In this document: positions 32,531 through 44,937 of the stretch, piece after piece
Numbering within the stretch: the stretch's first letter is position 1
How the letters are laid out: each line of letters opens with the position of its first letter
Source of the DNA: Hirundichthys speculiger
Taxonomy: Eukaryota; Chordata; Actinopteri; Beloniformes; Exocoetidae
Assembly: GCA_018398805.1 (NCBI GenBank)
Contig: JAGFBZ010000565.1
Coordinates: forward strand, 204,175-268,174
Direction: 5' to 3'
DNA: 64,000 bases
Translations under genes and position numbers: made by a program
Notes under the pieces: model-generated
What the model was told of the DNA's origin: nothing
The model's input: only the letters and a program-made list of their open reading frames with translations
Database searches by the model: none

Positions 32531-34857
32531 TAAACTTTCTTGCTTTGTCAACATATACTGTCTGCATTAAAATGCAGGAAGTTTTACAGTTAGAGGTGAG
32601 GAGAAAAATTAACTCTAATCTTGACAAACTTTTTTTTTTATGTTTTAATCCTTTCATATCCATGTGCAGACTAAACTTTTATTAAATATATGATTTTAGT
32701 GATTTTTTTTTGACGAAATTAGATAAGCTGGCACTACGATTTAGCGCAGTCTTGTTCCAAATCATCGCTTGGAATTCTTGGACTGGTTTTTTATTGACTT
32801 CTCCAAAATCTATGGACAATTGATCTTTGTCATCAAGGCTCTTGGCTGCAGAACAGCCTCTCTGAAAGCTGCCTAAATCAATATCACCCCAGTCATTTTT
32901 TTTTCTACTTCATCATTTCGCCCGATTATACAAGTTCTCATTTGCATTGTTGCTCCAAATGGCTTTTTTGTGTTCGTCAAGACCTGAGCATGAATTTTGG
33001 AAAAATGGAGGAGTAGAGGGAAAGACGAAACCCACAAAAAAACTGGGTTAAGTTGTAAATGGATCTGGTTTTTTATTTGAATTTTTAATCTTATAACTAT
33101 TTTCAATGCCAAGAACATTGCTGTAATAATTTAATCAAATAGTAGCTCAAGTCATTTTTTAATTACTTTCTTCCTCAGTGAAATATGACTAAAACCTTTG
33201 ATCTGTGAAGGAGGACATTTAATGCACACACAAGTAATTCCCAAATATGGCCTCATTGATTCATACATCAGCAATGCCACCATATTAGATCAGGCAGGTT
33301 GTTGTGGAAAATAAAAGCATGGGGTAAAAAAAATAAAATAAAAAAAACCCAAAAACCTTTAGCACTATTCAAACCAGATATTTTGAAATGATCACCCAAA
33401 GGTAATCACAATTTTCTCATGTTTTGATGATCTCAGCACTTCTTCCAGAGTCAGACAGCTCTAAGTTATGAGAAGCCGTTCATTCCTGCAGAGTAAATAA
33501 CTTATTATGAATCTCTTTGTATTCAGACGACTAGTGAACACTTCCTACTTTGACGGTTCCCCAAAGAGAATGAGCTGAGTAGTTGCTGAAAAGAAGCGTA
33601 TTTTGCTGTTTTATAAATATGGAATCAGTCGGAGCATGACGTGTTACACTCTGAGATATTTCAAACCTGATAAAGCCGTCAATACTTTTCTCTTCCACTT
33701 CAGCAACTAGCAACAACATAAATCTTTCTGAGAAAGCTCCAAACATCCTGTCAGTGGGCTGTTCTAGGCACTGCCAAGAGGCTGAACTTTGTCTATGAAG
33801 TGAATATCGCTACTAGCTATCTGAGATCTGGAAGAGCCGAGCACCAACCCACCCCCACTCCTGCCATTTCCACATTTCTCTTCCTCTTTGTTTGTTGTAA
33901 ACACTTATGCGAAAATTACTATTTGAGCAGTCAAAACACCATCTATGTTCATTCATATATTTTCTCAATAGACTTTATTGATCATTCATCTTGTACGGCA
34001 CGGTATTTGACTGTAAACCATTTTTTGTAAATTCTTATCTATAGCTTCTATGTGATACTATGCAAAAAGTCTTAGGCACCCTATTTTATTTTATTTTGTT
34101 TAATTTAAATGGACATCCATATTTATTTTTCAGTCTTCTTATGAAGATGCAATCAGAAAATAAAGTGGTAACATTAGAGGTTGACCAACTAATTGGTTGA
34201 CCACTTATTTTCCATTAATAATCAGCACCAGCCACAGAAAATTCCATATCAATAGACCTTCAAGGGAATATGTACTCAAAATACTGACTATACAAGAAAA
34301 AGTCAGTAGAGTGTGACCTTCATCAGATCCAAGTACAGGTGCAACTCCGATACAGATGTTTGCAATTACATATTAATTAGGATTCCTTTCTAGTAAGGTT
34401 TAAAAGAGTCAGGTTTGTGAGTTTTCTGCTTATATTTTAAAGAGACTGGAAAATTAATATGAATGTCACTACGAGTTTGATAAAACAGCAAGACTTGATC
34501 TGGTTTTTATTAAGGGAGATTCAGTGACTCCAGAAGATGTTAAACCTACTAATCGATTCCACCAAAAGCAGATCAGGAGTTCTGCAGAAATAATCAGACA
34601 ATGTCTGCTTTATTGCAGCAGAGGACCTATCAGTGGGATTGGTGGCAACACTGAAGTTCACCCTGACTCATCTCAAACTGATTTAACCCAGACAATAATC
34701 CAGAGTTACTGGAGCTGAGAAATTTCATTTGAAGGAGACAGTTTTTTTTTATTTAAAGGTCCCAGGTTATATTAAGATAAACCTTTTTGTTAATGCTACT
34801 TTAAAACCAATATAAATGACCTGCCAATAGAAAATCTTGTTAAACTGAAAACTAACA

Positions 34858-34880
34858 TTGTGTGTGTGTGTGTGTGTGTT
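34858..34880. repeat. (GT)n microsatellite
   Basis: About 11 TG repeats, followed by a short interrupted extension. Confidence 0.9.
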
Positions 34881-34957
34881 TTGTGTGTGATTATTGAACA
34901 GATCCCTACAAGTCTTAAGCAACATTTATCCAGGAGTGGGAGATGACTAGTTATTTC

Positions 34958-35798
34958 TAGTGTTGGGAAAGTTAACTTTCTACACAAACTAGTTCAGTTC
35001 ATAGTTCACGAAAAATTAAAATGAACTAGTTTAGTTCACCATTTCAAAAAATGAACTAAATAGTTAGTTTTTAGTTATTTTTTAAAATTCTTTTTTAATG
35101 TTGCTGCGAGCAATTATTTGTCAAAATGATTGCCACTGCCCATATACTACACCACCACAGAAAACAATTATTTTATCCATTTTATCTGTTGAAACCTATG
35201 TGTCCAATTCTGAATCCTTATCCAACCAGGTTAACATTAGCGTTGAAGGGACAGCCCATGTAAAACTGTCATTTCCGTTTCAGTTTCTCTCTACAGTATA
35301 TTTATTAAAGATATAAGGAAAAACTTGCTGCCAAATGGTCTTTATAATAAGACAAAAACAGATGCAAATGTTTTTTTTTTTTTTTCCCCATTTCAATATT
35401 TCAATCCCGACTCCAAAGATTACAGTTTAATCTTTGGAGTCGGGTCGCTCCTCTAACTTTGAGCGACTGCAGCTTTCATCTTCCTGCTTGTTTTAAATGT
35501 TTGATGACACAATTGTTGGCGTGACAGAAGCGACAGCCCGTGTTGCCTTGTTTGATTGTTTTCCAAACATACATATCAGGTTCGATTTGTGGTGTATTTT
35601 AAATGTGCTTCGCTGGAAACCTGGCACGGTTTTGACCGTGCGTGAATTTTGAAAGAGAGTCATTGATAATTACCCAAATAAACACGTTCACACTTGATGC
35701 TCGTCAAGGGGAAAGAGAGCACGTTCAGTTCATATTCGCACAAAATATGAACTAGTTCGTGAACTTTCGTTCAATGAACGCATTCAGGTACAACACTG
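34958..35798. mobile_element. hAT-type element with 8-bp target duplication
   Basis: An 841-bp unit between perfect GTTATTTC copies (34950-34957 and 35799-35806). The ends are TAGTGTTG at the left and CAACACTG at the right, an inverted pair with one mismatch; GAACTAGTT/AACTAGTTC motifs repeat in the subterminal regions. No transposase frame survives, so it is non-autonomous. It contains the perfect hairpin at 35406-35444. Confidence 0.8.
35406..35444. repeat. Perfect 17-bp hairpin inside the hAT-type element
   Basis: CCCGACTCCAAAGATTA pairs exactly with 35428-35444 around a 5-bp loop. Confidence 0.85.
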
Positions 35799-36137
35799 GT
35801 TATTTCATCAATTCCACAAGGCTCAGTGTTTAGTCTCACGTTCTGCCGCTGCATAAATTATACAATTACAACTGAGAAGCAGCACTTTTCTATCATAAGA
35901 CCAACACTCCTACCAGAATGCCAGAAAAATGAGTGATGTGATTCTTCAACGGTTCAAAACAGCAAGAGAATGCATAGCATGCATCCACCTGTACTGCTAA
36001 GATGGTGCAAACAAATCCACTTCCATTTCTCAAATTACCATACTAAGCTACACATCAGTCAGTTTCAATATAAATTTTCTTGTAAGGGGGATAACTAAAG
36101 AATATCATGATGTGGAGGCTTCAACATTTGTTAAATC

Positions 36138-36475
36138 CAACCATCCATCAGCAGGTTCTTCCTATTCAGGGTGAAGGGGGTCTGCTGGATCCTATCCCAG
36201 CTCTCTCTGGGCAGAAGGCAGGGTTCCATCCTGACCAGTCCACTGCAGGGCCACACAGTAAAGAAACAACCACACACAGTCACGCTCACTCCTGTGGGCA
36301 ATTCAGAATCACCAATTAGACTAACATGCATGTTTCTCTATTGTGGAAGGAAGCCGGAGTATCTGGAGAAAATCCATGCAAGCATGGTGAGTACATGCAA
36401 TCTCCACACAAAAAGGGCCCATCCGGGATTTGAACCAGAAACCTTCCAGCTGCCCCTTAAAGCATTTAATTAATT
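36138..36475 (+). repeat. LINE 3'-region fragment
   Basis: GGTCTGCTGGATCCTATCCC, the CACTCCTGTGGGCAATTCAG block and AAGCCGGAGTATCTGGAG are successive parts of the common fish LINE 3' sequence. This copy is longer than the others in the window. Confidence 0.75.
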
Positions 36476-38619
36476 TCTATAGGCTCACTTTGTGCTATAC
36501 CTGCTGCTGTTTGTGCTGCTGCACTGAAGATATTATAAATGTTCTGTTTCAGTGGTAATTGCTTTTGTTTTGTTTGAAAATCTATTCCCAAAATGGACTC
36601 CACATCGAAACATAAATTTAATGTGACAGGAAAAACTAACTTGGCAAAACATCAGATTGGTTTGGAGGACAGTTAGAAGCAACGTCCCTTGCCTATGGGT
36701 AAAACAAACAAGCACACAATATTTTCTACATTACTAAATTCAGTATTGCCTTTGTTTTCTTATTACGTTCAGAAGTTGACAGGGCCGTCTCAACAGGCCA
36801 GAGTAGTATGAGAAACCTCAGTTATCTCACGGCTGCTTTAGTCAGTTGTTGCTATTGTTATGGGAGGTTTGGAAAGTCTTGTTTCATATTTTTTGTATCT
36901 GTGATAGTTTCTTATCTATAATATATACCAGTGTGTGTTTTGTTCATGTGGAATTCTACATTTCTCCTTTGTGGCCTGCTGACATGTGCCAACCTGTGAA
37001 TGTAACTTTGTGTGGTATTAACGCAGATGACGTGCATTTGTTCCCTTAAGGAAGAATGCTGTATGGATAAGTGCTGTGTTTATTTTTTTATTTTATTTAT
37101 TTTTTTCGAAATGCTACACTCTCCAGTGCTCCCTGAAGTGATCCAATGACTGCTACATGGATATCAGGACATCCAAGTCCAAAACTTGTATATGAGATCT
37201 GTGTGAGTATGCAGATGGCATACAATTGTAATGATCACTTTTTAAAAACAAATTATTGTATTTTTTTCAGTTTTAAATAAGATGAATATTGTATATGATT
37301 GTATACAATACAGATGGGATGTGGCCTGCTTTTTACAAGTCTTTTTTCAATTCTGTCTATTTTCTTGAAGTCATGTGACATCTCAAGCAGCAGACACAAA
37401 CACAGATGCTGATCTGTTGGTTTTCAATAACTTGGCCTCTTTTTACACTGGCTGAAGGAGGGGCTACAATCATATAAATAAGTATTTAGAATGGCAGATT
37501 TTATGATTTTACCTTTTTACTTTACTACAGTGGATATGAAATAAAACTATCTAGAAATGGTGTAGACTTTAAGATTAAATTTAATACGTATCTGTATGGA
37601 ATTCCTGGAATTGACAAATAAATACAAATGTTTCCTGGTTTGCCAGCTCTTTCAAAACTTTTATTTAGGGGGTGGTCAAGTGTACCACTTAAAAAAGGAC
37701 AGCTATACAACCTGAAACCTGAGTATATTACAGTTTAAGTTCAATTTTGAACCTTTGAAAGTCAGGAAAAGCATAATATAGGCCCTTAAAAATAGGATTG
37801 CCTTTTTTTCCTTCCAGGACAGCTGTTTCAGTTCTGTTTTGAGATGACTTCATTAAAGATTCACCGCACACTTTCAGGGAAGATAATGCACATTCTAGGA
37901 ACTCTGGAGTCTTCTTGATTCACTCATTATGTTTCAGCAGGGTAAAATGCAAGGATTTAAAACTAGTCACGACTTACTGTGTGGCTTGATAGCATCAGCA
38001 TGGTGTCCAGGGGAGAGGCTGGGTGATCTCAGAGAAGATAAATAAAGTGAAGTTGAGGAAATTTCACTTAAAAAGACAGCTAACACAGAGTTTAGTTACC
38101 AAAACTTTTAATTTATTATGGAGCAAGGCAAAAGAGGGTTATCTTAATGATTATTGCTACATCTTTAGACTGTATCCAGAAATTAGAAAGATTTTCTTCT
38201 CCTTAGCCTGCCAGGTCACACATCTGAAATAATTTACTTATGTCTTGAATTAAATTTCTTATTTTAGTTTCACATTGCACATTTTAAAAGAATCACTCAG
38301 TCATGTGGTCATATATAGCTTTTTGAAAGACAGAAAAGTTCCACTGGGTCACAGGGTTACATTTTAAATTGGGATTTTACAGGGATGAAACTCCAATCTT
38401 GTACATGTTCTCTGGGGAGCACTCTGATCGATAACAAAACACAGATATGAGACCTGTGCACCACATACAGTTTTTTTAAAAAATTATTCATGAAAGGATG
38501 AAAAAAATGATTCCAGTCTTTTAGGCTAGGTTTACATTACTATGCTAAATCAAATTTTCTATACATGCAGATTGCATATTGATAGATTTTTTTGTTGTTG
38601 TTGTTTGTTTGCTTGTTTG
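36476..38619. other. Non-coding stretch
   Basis: No supported gene or bounded repeat; ATTT-rich near 37080-37110. Confidence 0.5.
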
Positions 38620-38800
38620 TTACACTCACAGTCACTCCTACGGGCAATTTAGAACCACCAATTAACCTGACATGCATGTCTTTGGACTGTGGGAGGAAGC
38701 CGGAGTACCCGGAGGAAACCCACCTAAGCACAGGGAGAACATGCAAACTCCACACAGAAAGGCCCCTGCTGATGTTCGAACCAAGCTACTGTGCTGCCCT
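38620..38800 (+). repeat. LINE 3'-region fragment
   Basis: CACTCACAGTCACTCCTACG, GGCAATTTAGAACCACCAAT, TGTGGGAGGAAGCCGGAGTA and CATGCAAACTCCACACAGAA: the same block as in 36270-36420. Confidence 0.8.
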
Positions 38801-39335
38801 CTTTAGCAAAAGCAAGTTTTCCATCCTTTATCTTGGTTTCTTTAATTCAGCTCATTTCAATTCAATTAACTCAGTTCAATTCAATAATTCTTTATTTACT
38901 TTGATGAGTCTTATGTTTATGGGCAAGATAAAGCTACTGAAAAAAAACAATGGAAAAACAATCAAAAAATAAGAACTACTTATTAGCCTTCCACTGTTCT
39001 TGCAACTCAGTTCTATTTCTCTTGTTATTAAAAATACTGGCATTCGAAAATAAATAACAGCTGCTAAAAGTATTTTGTGTAAATTATTGGCATATAATGA
39101 GTGATATTTGTGATGTATACTGTAGATGGATAAGATCTTGTATATAGGTTATGTAACTGCAGAAACAAGGTAGACCTAAAGCTCTTACAAAATTCTTTGG
39201 GGCATCCAAATGGGATTTACATTAGCAATGTAAAGTCAGGAAAGGTAACTCTGCAAAGCACATAAAAATGCACAGGTTTAGAACAATAACTTTCAACAAC
39301 TGGTTTCCAACATAATAGGTCAATGCATTAGTCAT
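38801..39335. other. Non-coding stretch
   Basis: AATTCA-type repeats at 38840-38900, then AT-rich sequence; nothing else supported. Confidence 0.5.
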
Positions 39336-40080
39336 TGTTGAGTTTCGCTGACCTCCCCCGGACTGCTGACCTGTGGACTCAAAGTGAGATTATATTTGAA
39401 TTCAATAATAGTCATGACACTCTCTCAAATTTCGCCTTTGCAAAGGGAGAACCCAGCTTACAGACCCCATGGTCTGTCTTTCTGCTTTGCCCAGCTGGAT
39501 TCTACCTCTGGTCTGTGCAGGCTGGTTTTATTAGCATTTTCAGGATACACCCAAGCAAAGCCTGGTTACACAAGATTACATCACAATGATATTGCATGAC
39601 AGGTGTCTCATTCACCAATTAGTTGAGACAGTGTGTGTTTGACCCTAGTTCCTCTTTTGCGTTCTTTGGGCCTCTAAGAAGCAACTTCTTCTCATTCCGT
39701 GATGTGCAACTTCATCGTCCTCGCCTCTGTGCACTTCCTTTGACCTAGGGTCCACACTCCTACCTGCTGCGATATTTACGGCTACTTCTGCATTAATAAG
39801 ACGTGTCACTATTCTGGGGAGCTTGCCAAGACTCTAAATGGCACTATCTGACTTCTCCTTCTGTGTAGCTTCCCTAATCACGCGTGACTACAGATCTTTT
39901 AGGTCAAGAGCAGTTCAAAGCAGATACATCGTTTTTCTTTTTACCTAAGTACACTTAATAACTAATACCATCATATTTGCGACACACATGATTATACTCT
40001 TAAGACTGATACGATTATATTTGTGACATTCATGATTATACTTTTAAGACAGTCAATCATACCCTCACCCCTGTTTTTCA
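39336..40080 (-). mobile_element. Probable 3' LTR of a minus-strand retroelement
   Basis: A 745-bp unit that on the minus strand begins TGAAAAACAGG and ends CTCAACA. It has an AATAAA signal (complement of 39527-39532) about 195 bp before its end, followed by a GC-richer segment. It is adjacent to gypsy-like pol remnants on the same strand (40520-41090). No second LTR copy was found in the window, so the boundaries rest on TG...CA ends and context. Confidence 0.45.
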
Positions 40081-41090
40081 GGGTCACCTTCCCACAAGAT
40101 GCAGACCTTTTATCAACTTAATTTTGCTCTCAATATATGCGTCCAAATATGCAAGCACAATCATAATTCCACACAGCACAATTATAATTCCCACATCATC
40201 TAGGGTTGTGTTTAACAGACGGTTGTTTGTCAGGAGGTTGCTGATCAGCAAGGATGCCTGGCTGTCTGGGAGTTATGTGACTTTGTCCCGTAACAGAAGG
40301 AGAGTAGGGAAGGTGAGAGGATTCCAGATCTTTCCATCACTTAGTAAGAATGAGCTTGGACCTAGTTTCTTTGTCATAGTTACAGAGGAAGTTTAATATG
40401 AGGTAAGCTTTGGGAACATGCTGAGGCTTCTTTACTCCCACCCTCGCTCCCAGCAGAAAAGTATGTGGACTTGCACCACATTTTGCATCGGTGTAGTGTT
40501 CCATTTTGAACTGTCATCTTCTAACTGCCAGGGGAGCTGTGACATCATTCAAAGACATGGCAGACAACAGAGGAAGAACATATATCACATTTGTACATTT
40601 TTCTGCCACGTAGAAGTTCATATGGTGAAGTGAAGGTTGTTGCATGTTGGATGATAAACCTGGAGCCACTCCATTGCGGTCTCTTTCCATGGTAGTGACT
40701 GTTGGATTGCTATTTGCATGCAGCTTCTGAGAGAGTGATGAAATCATTAGAGCTGGATAGGAGACTGATGTCTGAAGAGATATACCTTGGTTTTACAGAA
40801 ATGAAGCAAAAGCAGCAGATGTGAACTGTGGACCATTGTCTATAATGGTGGTCTCCGGATTGCCATGAGGACTAAAGAGGGATGTCGGGAATTGAGTGAC
40901 ATCATTGGTGGTGGTGTAAGAAAAGGCATGTTCAGGGCACTTTGAGAAATAATCTGTCATTATTAACGCAAAAATACAGGCAGGAGCGGCTCTATCAAAT
41001 GTTCCAACTATGTCCAGATCAACTATTTTTCATGGCCCAGCGATTGTTTCTCTAAGATCAATGCTCTTTCCTCCTTGGCATTGTGTTAAA
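40081..41090 (-). pseudogene. Retroelement internal remnant: integrase piece and hydrophobic tail
   Basis: Minus-strand sequence at about 40800-41060 reads a gypsy-type integrase core fragment: TDYFSKCPEHAF and ETTIIDNGPQFTS, the latter holding the second catalytic aspartate. A stop follows shortly after. Further on, 40084-40270 is open for about 60 codons with one strongly hydrophobic segment near its end, compatible with an envelope membrane anchor but not proof of one. The region between is unrecognised. Most of gag-pol is missing. Confidence 0.55.
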
Positions 41091-41393
41091 ACACATCTGA
41101 GTCCTTCAGAGCAAAACACTGTTAAAACAATGTGTTCATACTAACTGATGATCAGTTAATTTGCAACATTTGAATAATATGACCTTGCTGCACTAGACCG
41201 TTAGATAGCTTCTCTTTTTTCAGTAGGAAAAGTGACAAAGCTAAGATCAAAGAACGCTTCCTTCTTACATCCTCACAGATGTCCAGAAACTCCAACTCAG
41301 TCCACACAGTTTGCCATTAGACGACTCTAATTAATAATCTCATTATCCCTTCTACTCCATGTCCCAGCTTAACAGTCATCAAGGCAATCAATG
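41091..41393. other. Non-coding stretch
   Basis: Nothing recognisable between the two retroelement remnants. Confidence 0.45.
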
Positions 41394-41635
41394 TGTGGGG
41401 CCTGGAGTGGTATTGGGCGTGGTGATGAACACGGAGCACCGCCATTCTCATTTATTGTTTTTATTGTTTTGGTTTATTTTTTGATATTCTGGTCAGTCAC
41501 AGGCACAACAGCAATATTATTGACAGTAAAATACAGTCAGAAGGAGCAAAGCTCACACAGGCACTAGGTGTCCTCAGGGGTCCGTAAACAAGGCACCACC
41601 GGCCACCTTAGTTAAATAATAGACGGTCTGCAGTA
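41394..41635 (+). mobile_element. 5' LTR of an internally deleted retroelement
   Basis: TGTGGGGCCTGGAGTGGTAT onward matches 44716-44937 closely: shared blocks include CAGTCACAGGCACAACAGCA and GGAGCAAAGCTCACACAGGC. The copies differ by substitutions and a few indels, so the insertion is not recent. Confidence 0.75.
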
Positions 41636-41922
41636 AGCAGTGAACGGAGCCATCCGACCTGGTTAAAAGTCAGCTGAGAGTGGAAGCAGAGGACTTCCAG
41701 CCACAAGCAGCTGATAGAGAAATGGAGGCAGAGGTGGAGAGAAGAGAAACAGTGGGAGCAGAGCAAGAGGGGTCATCTGGCGAAGCAGAGGAGCGGAACT
41801 CTGAGCAGAGGTCATCATCTGATGAAGCAGATGAGAGGGACCCTGAGCCACAGTCACCTCCCACCAGAAAGTATCCTTTGAGACAGAGAAACCCACCCAA
41901 GACACTCACATATAACACATAA
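41636..41922 (+). pseudogene. C-terminal tail of a retroelement polyprotein
   Basis: An 80-codon frame ends at 41922. It is acidic (E/S/A-rich) and finishes PTRKYPLRQRNPPKTLTYNT, typical of the end of gypsy-type pol proteins (R-rich RNPP motif). It lies directly after the 5' LTR, so nearly the whole internal region has been deleted. Confidence 0.6.
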
Positions 41923-42577
41923 AGGCAACCATCAGTCACACACAGACACAAGTAGTGGCTGCAGTTAAAGTAAAAGGCACAAGTTCATAGTCACATGTTA
42001 AACTTATGGTTGTGGAAAATTTAAAAGTGGTTCATAGTAGTATTTAAAGCTAGAGTAGAAATGGAAAATTCATGCAGTATAATGCAGTGATTTTTGTTTG
42101 TTAAAAAGTAGAGTACCAGACTTCAGACCACTTACACATACAAGATACTGACGTGTGAGGCACACAGAAGTACATGTGGGTCTGTGGGTTATGGGGTAGA
42201 AATTAGGGATGCACATTTTGGATTTTTTTATGACCGTTAACCGACACCCTTTAATGATTAATAACCATTAACCAATAAGATTTAAAGGCCCTTCTATGCT
42301 GCCATTCCGACATTCCGACATTCCGACATGCTGCCATTGCGACATACCATCACCATCCTGAAATACCGCTATTCTGACATCGTGGCAGCCAAAGAGTTGG
42401 CTGCCACGATGTTGCGCACGTTGTCGTGGACGCATGCGGACACTTTCCCACCAAGTCCCCACGTCTCCACTGCATCAACCAGTTTAGCTGCGAGGTTATC
42501 AACTGTGTGTCTACCTGGCATGCTCTGCTTTAACAGGATGGCAGAAATAACTTTCCAGTACTCATCGATATAGTGAC

Positions 42578-43777
42578 CAGGGTTATTATAGTTAACGAAA
42601 ACTTAGACTAAAACTAAAACTAGCAATGAAAAAATATTTCAGTTAACTGAAATAAAAATAAAAACTACAATAAAAAAAAAAAGAAAACTAAATAAAAACT
42701 ACAATGAAGGATGTAAAACTAACTAAAACTAAACTGAATTGTAGATAAATTCAGCTTCGTTTTCGTTTCGTTTTCTCCCTCGATTACTGCCATAGAGATT
42801 ACTGCCTGTCCTGCAGCAGCCGCTATGCTACCCTCCCTCCAGAGAGGGGGCAGCATAGCGGATATAATCTACTGCAAGAAGAAGGTACTTAGCGGGCATT
42901 TTATGATTTGCTAGAAATGGCTAAAGCTGCAGGTCGCATTTTCTCTATGTGTGGACTTCTGTCGTCGGGTCTGAGAAATCGGACTACGACTTCACTTGAG
43001 CAGCATGTTTTTCTAAAGATTAACAAAAAGTTACTGCACTAAAGGTGTGTCTGTGTCTGTGTGTCTGTGTCTGTGTGAGAGAGAGTCCTCTCCACAATGG
43101 AGACCATTTTCGTAGAGATATCCTAATGGTGAATTTCATTTCAGTTAAAACAATTCCATGTTGTTCCATTGTTAAAGAAAAGTTCAAACAAAAGTTTGAT
43201 AGATTTACATTCAGAAATCTTTGACGAGTAGTGCAAAAAACATCTATTTTATTTTCATATTTACAATCTTTTACTCTGGCAGATATGAAGCATTTTTCAG
43301 CCCTTTTCAGTTATAAGAGTGTCACATGTCAACGGTTTTTTTTTTGTTTTGTTTTTTAAAGTAACATTTTGCCTTGTTTTTGGAGGTTCATAACTGTTTT
43401 TGTGTATTAAGGTTTTTCCACAACTTCATTCTGGAATACAGACCCTTTTAAGTTTTATTTTTGATTTACCTTCAGGTGTTGGTTATAGAAAGAAATTAAA
43501 AGGACTTGATGATAAATCATATTTGGTGTCATACATTCTTTCATCCTTTCCAGCTTCTACAAGTCAAGGCTTTCTCTTAATACCTGAAAAACTAAAACTA
43601 AGACTAAAACTAAATAAAAACTAAACTGAAACTAGTCAATTCCTCAAAATAAAAACTAAACTAAAACTACTAAAATTACTTGTTGAACTAACTAAAACTA
43701 AACTGAAATAAAAAAGCAAACTGGAAAACTAAATAAAAATAAAAACTAAAGAAAATTTCAAAACTATAATAACCTTG
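42578..43777. mobile_element. Inner hAT-type element with 8-bp target duplication
   Basis: A 1200-bp unit between perfect ATAGTGAC copies (42570-42577 and 43778-43785). The ends are CAGGGTTATTATAGTT and, inverted, CAAGGTTATTATAGTT. Subterminal regions are filled with AACTAAAACTAAA repeats. No transposase recognised, so it is non-autonomous. Confidence 0.85.
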
Positions 43778-43799
43778 ATAGTGACATGTAATTGTCAGG

Positions 43800-44343
43800 T
43801 AGCTCTCTGTTTTGAACGCCGTCCAGCAGTCCGTTGTAATAGCCATGAACTTAGTACTTGCAAGTCGCTTTTTTAGTTCCTTTTTCCTCTCCTCAAAACG
43901 AGCCTCTAATCATCGGGTAATGGTCGGTCTTTGATGGAATTTGATAATTAGGCTTGATATAGCCCATTAGCTCCTGGAACCCTTCACCACTGACCACACT
44001 GATGGGCAAAATGTCTTTTTCCACCATTGAACAGATTTTTCCCGTTATCTTCTCAGACCGCCACGCGTCACACTTTCTCCCGGCCATCATGGAGGGGAAA
44101 GTTCGCTTTTGATGGTCCTCCATAGTCTGATGCTGGATGCTTGTTTCTTAAAAGGTACTGCATTGTACTCGTACTGCGGGAGTATTTCAGTGCTGTACCG
44201 CATAATTTGCAAATGACCTCCTCACCTTTCTGGTTGAAATTGTCCCACACAGAACTCCTTTTGCTCTCTACATCTTCGCTGTAAAGTGGGCTGTGATGGA
44301 AAGCACGTGATGGCATGTGTTGCACCTGTTGACACGCCCCCAT
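43800..44343 (-). pseudogene. hAT transposase N-terminal remnant (BED zinc finger)
   Basis: On the minus strand the frame ending at 44068 holds a BED-type finger: SVWDNFNQKGEEVICKLCG followed by TALKYSRSTS and an H/C-bearing end, expected to bind transposon DNA. A shifted frame, 44123-43893, continues with EKDILPISVVSGEGFQELM, common to BED-hAT transposases. Beyond the inner insertion a scrap near 42400-42570 (VSACVHDNVRNIVAA) may be from the catalytic region. Confidence 0.65.
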
Positions 44344-44450
44344 GAGTTGATTAAATTACGTAGCTTAAAAACAAAATTGACCATTAGTATTAATCGGTTA
44401 GAGTTACTGTTATCGGTTAACGGTTAAACAGTTAACCATGTGCATCCCTA

Positions 44451-44715
44451 GTAGAAATAGGACCAAAATCTTTCAGTCAGGTATACATAGCCCGCCTGAG
44501 TAGCGGAGTAGCACTTCAGATTTCACATGGCCAGTGGTTCCTGTGGCTGACCAATGACATTAAGAGGGAGATACATGTCATTTCAAAGACTGTTGCTGAG
44601 AGAGTATCCCTAAAGACTGACTCCCATACGAACTGCTGCTATAACTCAACAGTTGAAGACTTGAGATTCTAGGAAATACGGAATGTCGAGACGACATTTA
44701 TTTTGGAGGGGAGAG
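44451..44715. other. Retroelement internal tail with polypurine tract
   Basis: Non-coding sequence ending in the purine run GGAGGGGAGAG (44705-44715), directly before the 3' LTR, as expected for plus-strand priming. Confidence 0.6.
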
Positions 44716-44937
44716 TGTGGGGTCTGGAGTGGTATTGGGTGTGGTGATGAACACAGAGCATTCTCATTTATTGTTTTTATTGTTATAGTTTTTTTTTTTA
44801 ATATATTCTGATCAGTCACAGGCACAACAGCAATATTTTTGACAGTAAAACACAGTCAGAAGGAGCAAAGCTCACACAGGCACTCTGGGTGCCAGCAAGG
44901 CGCCAGCGGCCACCTTAGTTAATTAATAGATGGTCTG
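44716..44937 (+). mobile_element. 3' LTR of the retroelement (shared part)
   Basis: TGTGGGGTCTGGAGTGGTAT onward aligns with 41394-41630. The true right end may lie further on (to about 44990), since the 5' copy may be truncated. No target duplication could be confirmed. Confidence 0.72.

Larger units (their letters stand above)
30656..34949. other. Long non-coding stretch
   Basis: No supported gene. It contains the (GA)n at 32494-32526, A-rich stretches near 33330 and the (GT)n at 34858-34880. Intron-like composition. Confidence 0.5.
42204..44450 (-). mobile_element. hAT transposon remnant with 8-bp target duplication, inside the retroelement
   Basis: Bounded by TAGGGATGCACA and the inverted TGTGCATCCCTA, with perfect GTAGAAAT copies on both sides (42196-42203 and 44451-44458). 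It carries minus-strand transposase pieces and is itself interrupted at 42578-43777. Without the inner element it is about 1.04 kb, a deletion derivative. Confidence 0.88.

Noticed and set aside
41680..41951. Minus-strand frames of 80-93 codons
   Set aside because: Opposite strand of the acidic retroelement pol tail; serine/leucine-rich by complement.
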